Assembly (NCBI GenBank): GCA_040882465.1
Contig: JBBEBG010000027.1
Coordinates: 1 to 64,000 of the forward strand
Direction of reading: 5' to 3'
Origin: Gemmatimonadota bacterium
Lineage (GTDB): Bacteria > Gemmatimonadota > Gemmatimonadetes > Longimicrobiales > Gaopeijiaceae
Length of the DNA: 64,000 nucleotides
Translations under genes and position numbers: made by a program
The notes under the pieces: model-generated
Databases searched by the model: none
The model's input: the letters and a program-made list of their open reading frames with translations, nothing else
What the model was told of the DNA's origin: nothing
Shown: positions 1 to 5,627 of the stretch, piece after piece
Layout: each line of letters starts with the position of its first letter
How positions within the stretch are numbered: position 1 is the stretch's first letter

Positions 1-14
1 GGCGGGCGCAGGCT

Positions 15-30
15 TCCATGGAGTCGCCCC
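15..30 (+). promoter_or_regulatory. Conserved motif upstream of DUF4160-DUF2442 locus 1
   Basis: The sequence reads TCCATGGAG-N-CGCCCC. Near-identical motifs precede the two other DUF4160-DUF2442 pairs in this window (13945-13966 and 30786-30807). Loci 2 and 3 share the exact 15-mer CAATCTCCCATGGAG; this copy is more diverged. The function is unknown. It could be a leader element, an insertion-site signature or an operator. Confidence 0.4.
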
Positions 31-59
31 CGAGCGCGTGACAGGATTCTCCCGACGGG

Positions 60-242
60 ATGAATGCCATGATCCACCCTGAGGCAAGATCGAGCGCGGG
101 CGCGTGCCAACGGTCCTTCGAGCCTGTGGCGGTCGCGCGGAACTCCGGTTACGGTGGACGAGAGCTTCGAAGGATCGGTTCGCTCGTGGTCGCCCACCAA
201 CAGCAGCTTCGCGAGGCATGGCATGAGTTCTTCGACACCTAA
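60..242 (+). pseudogene. DUF4160 protein remnant (locus 1)
   Basis: The last 37 or so residues (ARNSGYGGRELRRIGSL and onward) match the C-terminal half of the intact DUF4160 protein at 30865-31116 (ARNVGYGAYELRRIEQL). A DNA trace of the N-terminus (GTG CCA ACG GTC CTT at 104) survives in another frame. The middle of the gene is therefore deleted and the frame shifted. The 3' end still overlaps the DUF2442 start at 223 by 20 bp, the same arrangement as in the other two loci. Any product from 60 would lack the conserved N-terminal VPTVLR strand and the HVHV segment. I infer it is inactive. Confidence 0.6.
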
Positions 243-498
243 CCCGGGCGAGCGGGTGCGGGACGTGCGCGTGGAGGGCGGCCGCCTGTCCGTAGACCTC
301 GCCGACGGAAGGACGATCTCGGCACCGCTGGAATGGTATCCGCGACTGCTTCACGCCGCGCCGGAGGAGTTGGAGAAGTGGCAGCTGGCCGGGGCGGGTC
401 ACGTCATCCACTGGCCGGACCTCGACGAAGACATCAGCACGGAAGGTCTGCTGAGAGGCGCGCCGGCGCCCGGAGCACGGTCCGCAAGCGCCACCTGA
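223..498 (+). CDS. DUF2442 domain protein (locus 1)
   Basis: This 91-residue protein has the DUF2442 signature: a beta-rich segment (GGRLSVDLADGRTISAPLEW, residues about 18-37), then YPRLLHAAPEELEKWQL, and an aromatic/acidic end IHWPDLDEDIS typical of the family. DUF2442 proteins are small, of unknown biochemistry, and commonly sit directly downstream of DUF4160, as here. I chose the ATG at 223 because it gives a 20 bp overlap with the DUF4160 remnant, matching locus 3; an upstream ATG at 154 in the same frame is less likely. The last 10 or so residues (GARSASAT) lie inside the duplicated segment starting at 466, so the native C-terminus may have been replaced. It may be an antitoxin-like partner, but that is inference. 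Confidence 0.7.
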   Translation: MSSSTPNPGERVRDVRVEGGRLSVDLADGRTISAPLEWYPRLLHAAPEELEKWQLAGAGHVIHWPDLDEDISTEGLLRGAPAPGARSASAT

Positions 499-554
499 GG
501 CGCGCCCCAGCGACGACGCCATGATTCCACCGACGAGGCAGGATCGGGAGTATC

Positions 555-577
555 CACCATCGTCCCAGACCATGGTA
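555..577. promoter_or_regulatory. Degenerate Phd operator (copy A)
   Basis: This corresponds to the two tandem 10-bp palindromes of copy B (2363-2385). The second, GACCATGGTA at 568-577, is kept. The first has decayed to CACCATCGTC. It lies 11 bp before the truncated antitoxin ATG at 588. Confidence 0.5.
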
Positions 578-587
578 TGAATGGACC

Positions 588-716
588 ATGAAGGAGACTC
601 CGAAGGAAGGGTGGCTGGGCTCGATGTCGGATCGCGGTCGCGTCGTCGGAGACGTGATTTCCCCGGCCACGGACCCGTCGGAACGGGAGGCCCTCGGCCC
701 CGCGCTCCCGGCGTGA
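588..716 (+). pseudogene. Phd/YefM-type antitoxin with in-frame central deletion (copy A)
   Basis: The 42-residue product joins the first 7 residues of the intact copy (MKETPKE) directly to its C-terminal part (GWLGSMSDRGRVVGDVIS). Relative to 2396-2665, exactly 47 codons (residues 8-54) are lost. These contain the whole DNA-binding and dimerisation domain (the FKATCLAVLE and GEPVLITRFGEPVAE region). The frame stays open to the TGA that overlaps the toxin GTG. What remains is the tail that wraps the VapC partner in this family. It could still bind a toxin but not the operator; that is inference. Confidence 0.75.
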
Positions 717-916
717 GAGTCCTCCTCGACACGCACATCCGGATTTGGAGCCTTCTCGAACCCGACCGACTCTCGCACCGCGTGCGGAAGCTCCACGCCG
801 ATCCGGCGGACCGGTTCCTCTGCGCGACCGCCAGCGTCTACGATCTGCCGCTCGTGACTGCGGACGCACGGCTCCTCGGGTACGACGGAGGATTCGCGAC
901 GATCGCGAACGAGTGA
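713..916 (+). pseudogene. VapC-like PIN toxin with in-frame central deletion (copy A)
   Basis: It starts with GTG overlapping the antitoxin stop (GTGA). The 67-residue product keeps VRVLLDTHI (Asp6) and the C-terminal HADPADRF and VTADARLLGYDGG segments. Exactly 65 codons (residues 28-92 of copy B) are gone, including the catalytic Glu of WELLLL. Without that residue and the core helices a PIN nuclease is not expected to work. The frame has stayed open. Confidence 0.75.
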
Positions 917-985
917 ACGTGGGTCACGCCCAGGCGGTGCAGCACGAGCTCCGGTGCCTCCTCTGGCCCCGCCTGCCTAATCTCC

Positions 986-1129
986 CAAGGGACGGACGCC
1001 GGACGCTATCTTAAGGTCGTATACGTGCCCGATACTCATTCGGACTCGATATTCGTCATCACAGCCTACGACATGAGTCCCGGGGCGAAGAGGGCACTCC
1101 GACGACGACAGCGAAGGAAGGGACCATGA
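986..1129 (+). pseudogene. DUF4258-type toxin, C-terminal remnant
   Basis: The open frame reads GRYLKVVYVPDTHSDS then IFVITAYDMSPGAKRAL and a basic end (RRRQRRKGP). This is the C-terminal strand-strand-basic-tail pattern of DUF4258 proteins, which belong to the BrnT/RelE-like group. The N-terminal half is missing. The truncation lies just right of the duplicated segment ending at 930, so that rearrangement may have removed it. The stop TGA overlaps the next gene's ATG (ATGA at 1126-1129), the coupling expected in an intact toxin-antitoxin pair. The family call rests on pattern recognition. Confidence 0.55.
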
Positions 1130-1332
1130 GCAAGGAATCGAACTTCCCCTCTGGATGGAACGTGGACAGAGTCCGGCGCGTCATTTCCCATTACGAGGAG
1201 CTTTCGGAAGCCGACGCCGTGGAAGAAGTCGAGGCTCGCTTTCGCGACTCGACGGAAACAACCATGACCGTGCCAAGGGATCTCGTACCCGCGGTACGAG
1301 AGCTCATCGGGAAGCATCGGCGGAATCCCTGA
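1126..1332 (+). CDS. Small partner protein of a DUF4258 module (antitoxin-like)
   Basis: This is a 68-residue acidic protein. It begins FPSGWNVDRVRRVISHYEEL, continues with SEADAVEEVEARF and ends TVPRDLVPAVRELIGKHRR. Proteins with the GWxxxRVRxVxxHYE..EAVxEDEA pattern typically follow DUF4258/BrnT-like toxins and are presumed antitoxins. Here only the 3' third of the toxin remains upstream, so the antitoxin appears to be an orphan. The ATG overlaps the toxin stop. Confidence 0.65.
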   Translation: MSKESNFPSGWNVDRVRRVISHYEELSEADAVEEVEARFRDSTETTMTVPRDLVPAVRELIGKHRRNP

Positions 1333-1393
1333 TACCGAAAGGCTGCAGACACACGGAAGGGCCCAGACACGTGACGCTTCCTAGCCGCAGGTG

Positions 1394-1870
1394 CTAGTCC
1401 CGCTTGGGCTTCGTTGCGGCCTTCTTTCTGAGGAGGGACCTACCTTTCGCAGCTTTCTTAGCCTTCTTACCTAACTTGGACGCTGAGGCCTTGGCACCCT
1501 TCTGCGCCTTCTGGGCAGAGAAATAGAGCCTAGACAACCGAAAGAACGCGGACGGCTTCACCCAATCGACCGCGTCGGCTGATACCTCCAGGGCCTCCAA
1601 AGCGTCATGTATGGCCAACGGAACTCGGCCCTTGGACACCTGCCAATAGATCTCCGTGCCTGGCACAGGAGAGTTCACGTGTCGAACTAGACCGAACACA
1701 CGACCGGATTGGGCCTGAATGGCCGCCTCAAGGGTCTCGTCAAGATCATCGTGAGATGGCTCAAACTCGATACCGGTCTTCCTAGCGAGCTCCTCCGGCT
1801 CGAGCGTGATCGTGGCGATCGGCTCGTAACCCTGCCAGGACCTCATCCGCACCTGCGCTTCGTAGCTCAT
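1394..1870 (-). CDS. Hypothetical protein with lysine-rich tail
   Basis: I do not recognise this 158-residue protein. Residues 1-115 are a mixed alpha/beta region starting MSYEAQVRMRSWQGYEPIAT. The last 40 residues are very basic (repeated KKA, KGA and KAAK units), which suggests nucleic-acid contact. It is the second gene of a two-gene minus-strand unit, with its start 12 bp from the end of 1883-2182. Both genes look lower in G+C than the surrounding DNA, consistent with transfer. The pair sits between two copies of a TA operon and could be another uncharacterised two-gene module. Confidence 0.55.
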   Translation of the reverse strand: MSYEAQVRMRSWQGYEPIATITLEPEELARKTGIEFEPSHDDLDETLEAAIQAQSGRVFGLVRHVNSPVPGTEIYWQVSKGRVPLAIHDALEALEVSADAVDWVKPSAFFRLSRLYFSAQKAQKGAKASASKLGKKAKKAAKGRSLLRKKAATKPKRD

Positions 1871-1882
1871 CTTTGCAGTCCC

Positions 1883-2182
1883 TCAGGGCTGCGCATTATC
1901 AAGACGACTTACCTTCAACTTCGCGATGGACCCTTGCACCTTCACCCCATTCCTCGGGCCGGTCCAATACGCATGTCGCGGCGGGCATCCAGAATCCGGA
2001 GCGACCGACGTCTCAAACTCTATACCCCGCGCGCCCGGCGGGAGGGGACCGACGTACGCCTTGATCGTCGGTATGTCAGAGTATCGGGACGGGCGACCCC
2101 AGATCTCCAGCGACGCCGCCTGCGCGAGTGCGTCTGCCGGTGTTTGCGTTGGACTCTCGCGCCGATGGTACATGCGATTCAC
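1883..2182 (-). CDS. Hypothetical protein, partner of 1394-1870
   Basis: This 99-residue protein is not recognised by function. Its C-terminal half (RGIEFETSVAPDSGCPP, then HAYWTGPRNGVKV, then AKLKV) resembles small hypothetical proteins with a WxGPRxGV turn followed by a short beta hairpin. It is first in a tight two-gene unit with 1394-1870. Its N-terminus (MNRMYHRRESPTQTP) is uncertain; ATG 2182 is simply the first start available. Confidence 0.5.
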   Translation of the reverse strand: MNRMYHRRESPTQTPADALAQAASLEIWGRPSRYSDIPTIKAYVGPLPPGARGIEFETSVAPDSGCPPRHAYWTGPRNGVKVQGSIAKLKVSRLDNAQP

Positions 2183-2362
2183 CCGAGTTTGGGTACCCAG
2201 GTTTCCTGTGAAGGATTCGCTGGGTTGGGACCTCTGTCAATTCCAGTGATCCCAGTCGAAATCATGCGCCCCCGCGCCCGGAGCAAAGTCCGCAAGCGCC
2301 ACCTGAGGCGCGCCCCAGGGGCGACGGCATGATTCCACCCACGAGGCAGAACTGAGAGTATT

Positions 2363-2385
2363 GACCATGGTCCCTGACCATGGTA
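2363..2385. promoter_or_regulatory. Tandem palindromic operator of the Phd-VapC operon
   Basis: Two 10-bp palindromic sites lie 13 bp apart: GACCATGGTC (perfect, 2363-2372) and GACCATGGTA (9/10, 2376-2385). They end 10 bp before the antitoxin ATG at 2396. Phd-type antitoxins repress their own operon through repeated short palindromes, so this is the likely autoregulatory site. Confidence 0.6.
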
Positions 2386-2395
2386 TGAATGGAAC

Positions 2396-2665
2396 ATGAA
2401 GGAGACTCCGAAGGAGACGATGGCCATCTCGAAGTTCAAGGCCACCTGCCTAGCTGTCTTGGAGCGGGTGGGGCGAACCGGCGAACCGGTCCTCATCACT
2501 CGCTTCGGCGAACCCGTCGCGGAGGTCGTCCCGCCTCGCAAGGAGCCGGTCGCCGGAGGGTGGCTTGGCTCGATGTCGGATCGCGGTCGCGTCGTCGGTG
2601 ACGTGATTTTGCCGGCAACGGACCCGTCGGAATGGGAGGCCCTCGGCCTCGCACCCCCGCGGTGA
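2396..2665 (+). CDS. Phd/YefM family antitoxin
   Basis: This 89-residue protein has the Phd/YefM N-terminal domain: ISKFKATCLAVLERV (residues about 11-25), then the hairpin TGEPVLITRFGEPVAEVVP (28-46). The C-terminal tail (GSMSDRGRVVGDVILPATD) would cover the toxin. It binds DNA as a dimer, represses the operon and neutralises VapC. The start is either ATG 2396 or ATG 2420 (MAISKFK), which has the better Shine-Dalgarno (AAGGAG just upstream). I keep 2396 because copy A begins identically. Its TGA overlaps the toxin GTG. Confidence 0.85.
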   Translation: MKETPKETMAISKFKATCLAVLERVGRTGEPVLITRFGEPVAEVVPPRKEPVAGGWLGSMSDRGRVVGDVILPATDPSEWEALGLAPPR

Positions 2666-3060
2666 GAGTCCTCCTCGATACCCACATCTGGATCTGGAGC
2701 CTCCTCGAACCCGACCGGCTCTCGGGCCGCGTGCGGAAGCTCCTCACCGATCCGGACACGGAGATGCGCCTCTCCCCGATCAGCACCTGGGAGCTCCTTC
2801 TCCTGATCGAGAAGGGTCGGGTCGAAGTGGAGGGCGAAGGGCACGAGTGGGTTTCCGAGGCGCTTCGGCGGGCTCCGCTCGTGGAGGCGCCGCTCACCCA
2901 CGAGGTCGCCCTCGAGAGCCGGCGCATCGAACTCCCCCACGCCGACCCCGCGGACCGGTTCCTCTGCGCGACGGCCCGCGTCTACGATCTGTCGCTCGTG
3001 ACTGCGGACGCGCGGCTCCTCGGGTACGACGGAGGATTCGCGACGATCACGAACGAGTGA
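2662..3060 (+). CDS. VapC-like PIN domain ribonuclease toxin
   Basis: This 132-residue PIN protein is intact. It shows VRVLLDTHIWIW (Asp6), STWELLLL (Glu44), HADPADRFL (Asp95/Asp98) and VTADARLL (Asp116), the acidic metal-binding set. The DTHIWIW start and LPHADPADRF motif are typical of the PIN toxins paired with Phd-type antitoxins. It starts with GTG in a 4-nt GTGA overlap, implying translational coupling and low initiation. The expected activity is Mg2+-dependent RNA cleavage. Confidence 0.88.
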   Translation: MRVLLDTHIWIWSLLEPDRLSGRVRKLLTDPDTEMRLSPISTWELLLLIEKGRVEVEGEGHEWVSEALRRAPLVEAPLTHEVALESRRIELPHADPADRFLCATARVYDLSLVTADARLLGYDGGFATITNE

Positions 3061-3082
3061 GGGTGGGTCACGCCGGACCGGG

Positions 3083-3532
3083 TCATGGACGATCCGGATA
3101 CGGAGCCACGTACTCAAACGGGAACACGCCTTGAATGCGCTGCATGTCCCGAGCGTTCCCGGTGACCAGGACGGCTCCCATCTCGCGACATGAATAGGCT
3201 AGGAGGATGTCAAACGCGAAGCTACGAGACGTCTGGGCCAGTTGGAGGCCTTCCCGTTCCCGAAAGGTGGCGAGAGTTAGTCCCAGGGTGTCCCAACCTG
3301 CCGCGGTCGGCGCCACTAGTCGATCACGGCGGATGAACGGCCCCAGCACATTCTCTTCCAGCTTCTTGCGATCCTTCGAGGTACGAGCACCCGCCCGCAG
3401 CTCCGACGCGACCACGCTACTTAGAAACAGACTGGGCGCAGCCCAGCTCGAGAAGTGGGACAACTGAGCCCAGTTTTCCGCGTCCCGGCTCGCAGCGATG
3501 TAGCAGTTCGTATCCAGAACGTACTTGCGCAC
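3083..3532 (-). CDS. VapC-type PIN domain toxin
   Basis: This 149-residue PIN protein starts MRKYVLDTNCYIAA (Asp7). It has SSVVASELRAGA (Glu44) and a late segment SFAFDILLAYSCREMGAVLVTGN with the third and fourth acidic or polar metal ligands. It is second in a minus-strand operon, 5 bp after the antitoxin stop. G+C is visibly lower than in the flanking genes. The predicted role is a ribonuclease held inactive by the protein from 3538-3762. Confidence 0.82.
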   Translation of the reverse strand: MRKYVLDTNCYIAASRDAENWAQLSHFSSWAAPSLFLSSVVASELRAGARTSKDRKKLEENVLGPFIRRDRLVAPTAAGWDTLGLTLATFREREGLQLAQTSRSFAFDILLAYSCREMGAVLVTGNARDMQRIQGVFPFEYVAPYPDRP

Positions 3533-3537
3533 GCCGT

Positions 3538-3762
3538 TCAGTCCCGGCGATCCAGTTCCAGCCCCGCCAATGATTCCAGGCCTTCCGTCACCTCATGGCG
3601 AAAGGCCACCAAGTCCAATGCGATCTCCACCGTCTCCCGCTCCGTTTCCGCCCCGAGGAGCTTCTTCGCTCGCCGCAGCGCCTTGGGGTCCAGCCAGAAC
3701 TCCTTACGAACCTTTCCCCGACGACTTCCCGTCGGCCTCGCCGCAGCACTCTTCGTGGCCAT
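3538..3762 (-). CDS. VapB-type antitoxin
   Basis: This 74-residue protein has a basic N-terminus. The antitoxin core VRKEFWLDPKALRRAKKLLG continues with AETERETVEIALDLVAFRHE. This D-x-x-x-x-x-A-K-x-x-L-G-x-x-T-E-x-E-x-v-e-x-A-L pattern is the VapB (DUF2191-like) type that pairs with PIN toxins. I chose ATG 3762 over the ATG at 3810 because the promoter found at 3798-3827 would start transcription near 3791, downstream of 3810. Confidence 0.78.
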   Translation of the reverse strand: MATKSAAARPTGSRRGKVRKEFWLDPKALRRAKKLLGAETERETVEIALDLVAFRHEVTEGLESLAGLELDRRD

Positions 3763-3788
3763 CGCGATCAGCCTCCATTCTCCTGTGT

Positions 3789-3827
3789 GTACGGACGAAT
3801 ATACCGACACGTCCGTACGAATTGCAA
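3789..3827 (-). promoter_or_regulatory. Promoter and operator of the VapBC operon
   Basis: On the minus strand, TTGCAA (3822-3827) and TATATT (3798-3803) are separated by 18 bp, a good sigma70-type promoter. A 9-bp inverted repeat GTACGGACG/CGTCCGTAC (3789-3797 and 3810-3818, centres 21 bp apart) covers the -10 region and spacer. Binding there would block RNA polymerase, as expected for antitoxin autorepression. Confidence 0.7.
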
Positions 3828-3843
3828 GCCCGGGATGAAGTGA

Positions 3844-4190
3844 TTACGACACCGCCTCAAGGCTCGACGCATGGCCAAGTTCCGCCACGCCCTCCACCCG
3901 CCCTGGGTTTGCTGTTGCGCAACGTACTCGCGTCGCCGAACCCTGATGCCCGGGCGCGAGCTCGTGCTTTGCACGGACCGTGACAGGGCGAAGGGTTACA
4001 GCGGAGGGCCGCAGGCCCGGAGCCGGCACATGCGGTCGTACCCGCTGCTGTTGCACGTCACGGCGAAAGTGCGTGACAACTGGCAGATCGCAGGGTCGCG
4101 GCCGTTCCCGTCGAGGAAGGGATGGATTGTCTCGAACTGGACCTGCCCGAGCCCTGCCTGTACGCGGAAGGGGCGCCGCTCGCCCCGGTC
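3844..4190 (-). pseudogene. Fic/DOC family protein remnant
   Basis: The minus-strand frame reads GQVQFETIHPFLDGNGRD. The Fic active-site motif HPFxDGNGR lies at 4098-4124 with the usual preceding VQFETI. Fic enzymes transfer AMP or another nucleotide group to target proteins; the motif His is the catalytic base. After the motif the expected hydrophobic helix is replaced by DPAICQLSRTF and the frame soon degenerates. A later minus-strand piece (GRVEGVAELGHASS) resembles the Fic C-terminal FLEGVAE segment in a shifted frame. The upstream half is missing. This is the core of a dead Fic gene. Nothing else is recognised in the 3828-4199 gap. Confidence 0.6.
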
Positions 4191-4199
4191 AATCCCGAT

Positions 4200-4787
4200 T
4201 CAGTGAGAGTCGGACGGTTCGCTTCGGGGGGGCAGGATCTCGTCGACGGCAAGACGCAGCTCCGGAAACGCGAGCGGCCGGATCACCTGGCCACGGTGAT
4301 GCCGTTCGATGTGGGCGAATGCATGGTCCCGCGGCGTCCGGAACACATGGATTTGGTCCTCCTGAAGATTGACGATCCAGCACTCCGGGACCCCGGCCCG
4401 GGCATGCAGGGGCACTTTCACCTCCCGGTCGAGGGCGAGGGTCGCGTCCGCGACCTCGATGATCAGCAGCGTATCCGCGGGCTCCGGGTGTCGGTCCGCG
4501 TAGCCCCCGGGCCGGAGCCGGACGACCGCGATGTCGGGCTCGGGCTCGGAGTGATCGTCCAAGCGCACGGGATTCCGAACGCGCACCGTGCCTGCATCTC
4601 CGACTCCTCGAACGAGGAGCCGCGTCAGGCGATCCACGCAGTCGGCGTGGCGGCTCCCGATCGCGGCCATCCGCACGACCTCCCCCTCGATGAGCTCGAC
4701 ACGCTCCGCGGGGTGGAAGACCCCGGCTTCGGCCATTCGGTGATATTCTTCGACACTGAAGCGACGGGTCGTGAGCGTGGCGGGCAT
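4200..4787 (-). CDS. Uma2 family endonuclease-like protein
   Basis: This 195-residue protein fits Uma2 (DUF820), a PD-(D/E)XK nuclease fold. It begins TRRFSVEEYHRMAEAGVF, followed by ERVELIEGEVV. The core is SEPEPDIAVVRL (Asp) then DTLLIIEVADATLALDREVK (Glu and Lys of the motif). RAGVPECWIVNLQEDQIHVF is the usual C-terminal strand pair. Upstream frame extension to 4940 is low-complexity, so I chose ATG 4787. The biological role of Uma2 proteins is unsettled; many are transferred or expanded in multicopy families. Confidence 0.85.
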   Translation of the reverse strand: MPATLTTRRFSVEEYHRMAEAGVFHPAERVELIEGEVVRMAAIGSRHADCVDRLTRLLVRGVGDAGTVRVRNPVRLDDHSEPEPDIAVVRLRPGGYADRHPEPADTLLIIEVADATLALDREVKVPLHARAGVPECWIVNLQEDQIHVFRTPRDHAFAHIERHHRGQVIRPLAFPELRLAVDEILPPRSEPSDSH

Positions 4788-4964
4788 GTCCCTGTCTCCG
4801 CGCATCGGGCGGTCGGCCGCGTGGCTCGAAGCCGCGCTTGAAGGCTCATCGGGGGGAGGGGGCGATTCCATAGGCATGGGAGAAAAGGTACCGGCCGCAG
4901 CCAAGCGCTGCGAGGTCGATTCCACAAGTGGAGTCCCCAATGAGGAGACCTAGCAGAGTCTGAA

Positions 4965-5017
4965 CTACGCCGAGGTGCGAGAGAAGGTGAGGCTCCTGAA
5001 CGCCCGACTCTCGAACA
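4965..5017 (+). pseudogene. ABC exporter gene fragment (53 bp)
   Basis: The fragment encodes [17 protein letters not shown] and matches the ABC exporter gene at about 12672-12724 with a few G-to-A type differences. It is an isolated piece with no flanking homology. The rest of the 4788-5149 gap shows no other gene. Confidence 0.6.
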
Positions 5018-5149
5018 GCCGCTCGGTCGGCGCGTAGAATCAGTTCCTCGGTCGGTCACAACCCACCCTGGCGCGTCGCCCACACACGTGAGCATCCTTG
5101 GGGGCAAGTTCGGATCTTCGCTGCCACCCCTCCAAGGGAGGTGATCACG

Positions 5150-5590
5150 ATGCGAAAGGCGACCCCATTCTGGACCCTCGGCATGCTGCTCTGGGGCGTT
5201 CCGGCATTCGCGCAGGAACCAAGCAGCCCCGAGGCCGAGGTGCGCGCGGTCGCGGCCGGCTTCAGCGATGCGCTGGCACAGGGGGATTCGCTCCGGGTGC
5301 TCTCCTATCTGCACGACGACGTCCTCATCCTCGAGGGATCGCGTGCCGAGACCAAGGAGCAGTACCGGAGCGGACACCTCGCGGCGGACATCCGGTTCGC
5401 ATCAACCGTCCAGCGAGAGACGGTGCGAGACGGAGCGACGGTCACGGGCGAAACGGCGCTCTACACGCGGCAGTACAGAGTGACGGGCACCTCGGGGCGG
5501 GGCGAGCCGATCGACCGCACGAGCACCGAGGTGCTGGCGATGGTCCGCACTCCGGAGGGATGGCGGATCCGACACGTTCACTGGTTTTGA
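5150..5590 (+). CDS. Exported SnoaL-like/DUF4440 protein
   Basis: This 146-residue protein has a Sec signal (MRKATPFWTLGMLLWGVPAFAQ). The rest is an NTF2-like fold: EVRAVAAGFSDALAQGDSLR, LSYLHDDVLILEGSRAETK, then STEVLAMVRTPEGWRIRHVHW. The pattern is that of DUF4440/SnoaL-like domains that bind small hydrophobic molecules. The substrate is unknown. ATG 5150 has a near-perfect ribosome binding site (AGGGAGGTGATC, 7 nt spacing). It lies 37 bp before the M28 peptidase gene and may be co-transcribed. Confidence 0.75.
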   Translation: MRKATPFWTLGMLLWGVPAFAQEPSSPEAEVRAVAAGFSDALAQGDSLRVLSYLHDDVLILEGSRAETKEQYRSGHLAADIRFASTVQRETVRDGATVTGETALYTRQYRVTGTSGRGEPIDRTSTEVLAMVRTPEGWRIRHVHWF

Positions 5591-5627
5591 CCGCTCGGAA
5601 TAACCAGGTCTAACCGACGAGGCTACG

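Larger units (their letters stand above)
466..930. repeat. Segmental duplication, copy A (465 bp, internally deleted)
   Basis: This segment is homologous to 2274-3074 from the shared start GCGCCCGGAGCA to the shared end GTGGGTCACGCC. It includes about 120 bp of leader, a damaged operator, a Phd-type antitoxin and a VapC-type toxin. Copy B is 801 bp. The 336 bp difference is exactly the two in-frame deletions of 141 and 195 bp, so no other net indel has accumulated. The remaining sequence differs by scattered substitutions, so the duplication is not recent. Confidence 0.85.
2274..3074. repeat. Segmental duplication, copy B (801 bp, full-length)
   Basis: This is the intact counterpart of 466-930, with leader, operator, Phd-type antitoxin and VapC-type toxin. 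Boundaries are the shared GCGCCCGGAGCA and GTGGGTCACGCC. DNA on either side is unrelated between the copies, so the repeat unit is the TA operon plus about 120 bp upstream. Confidence 0.85.
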
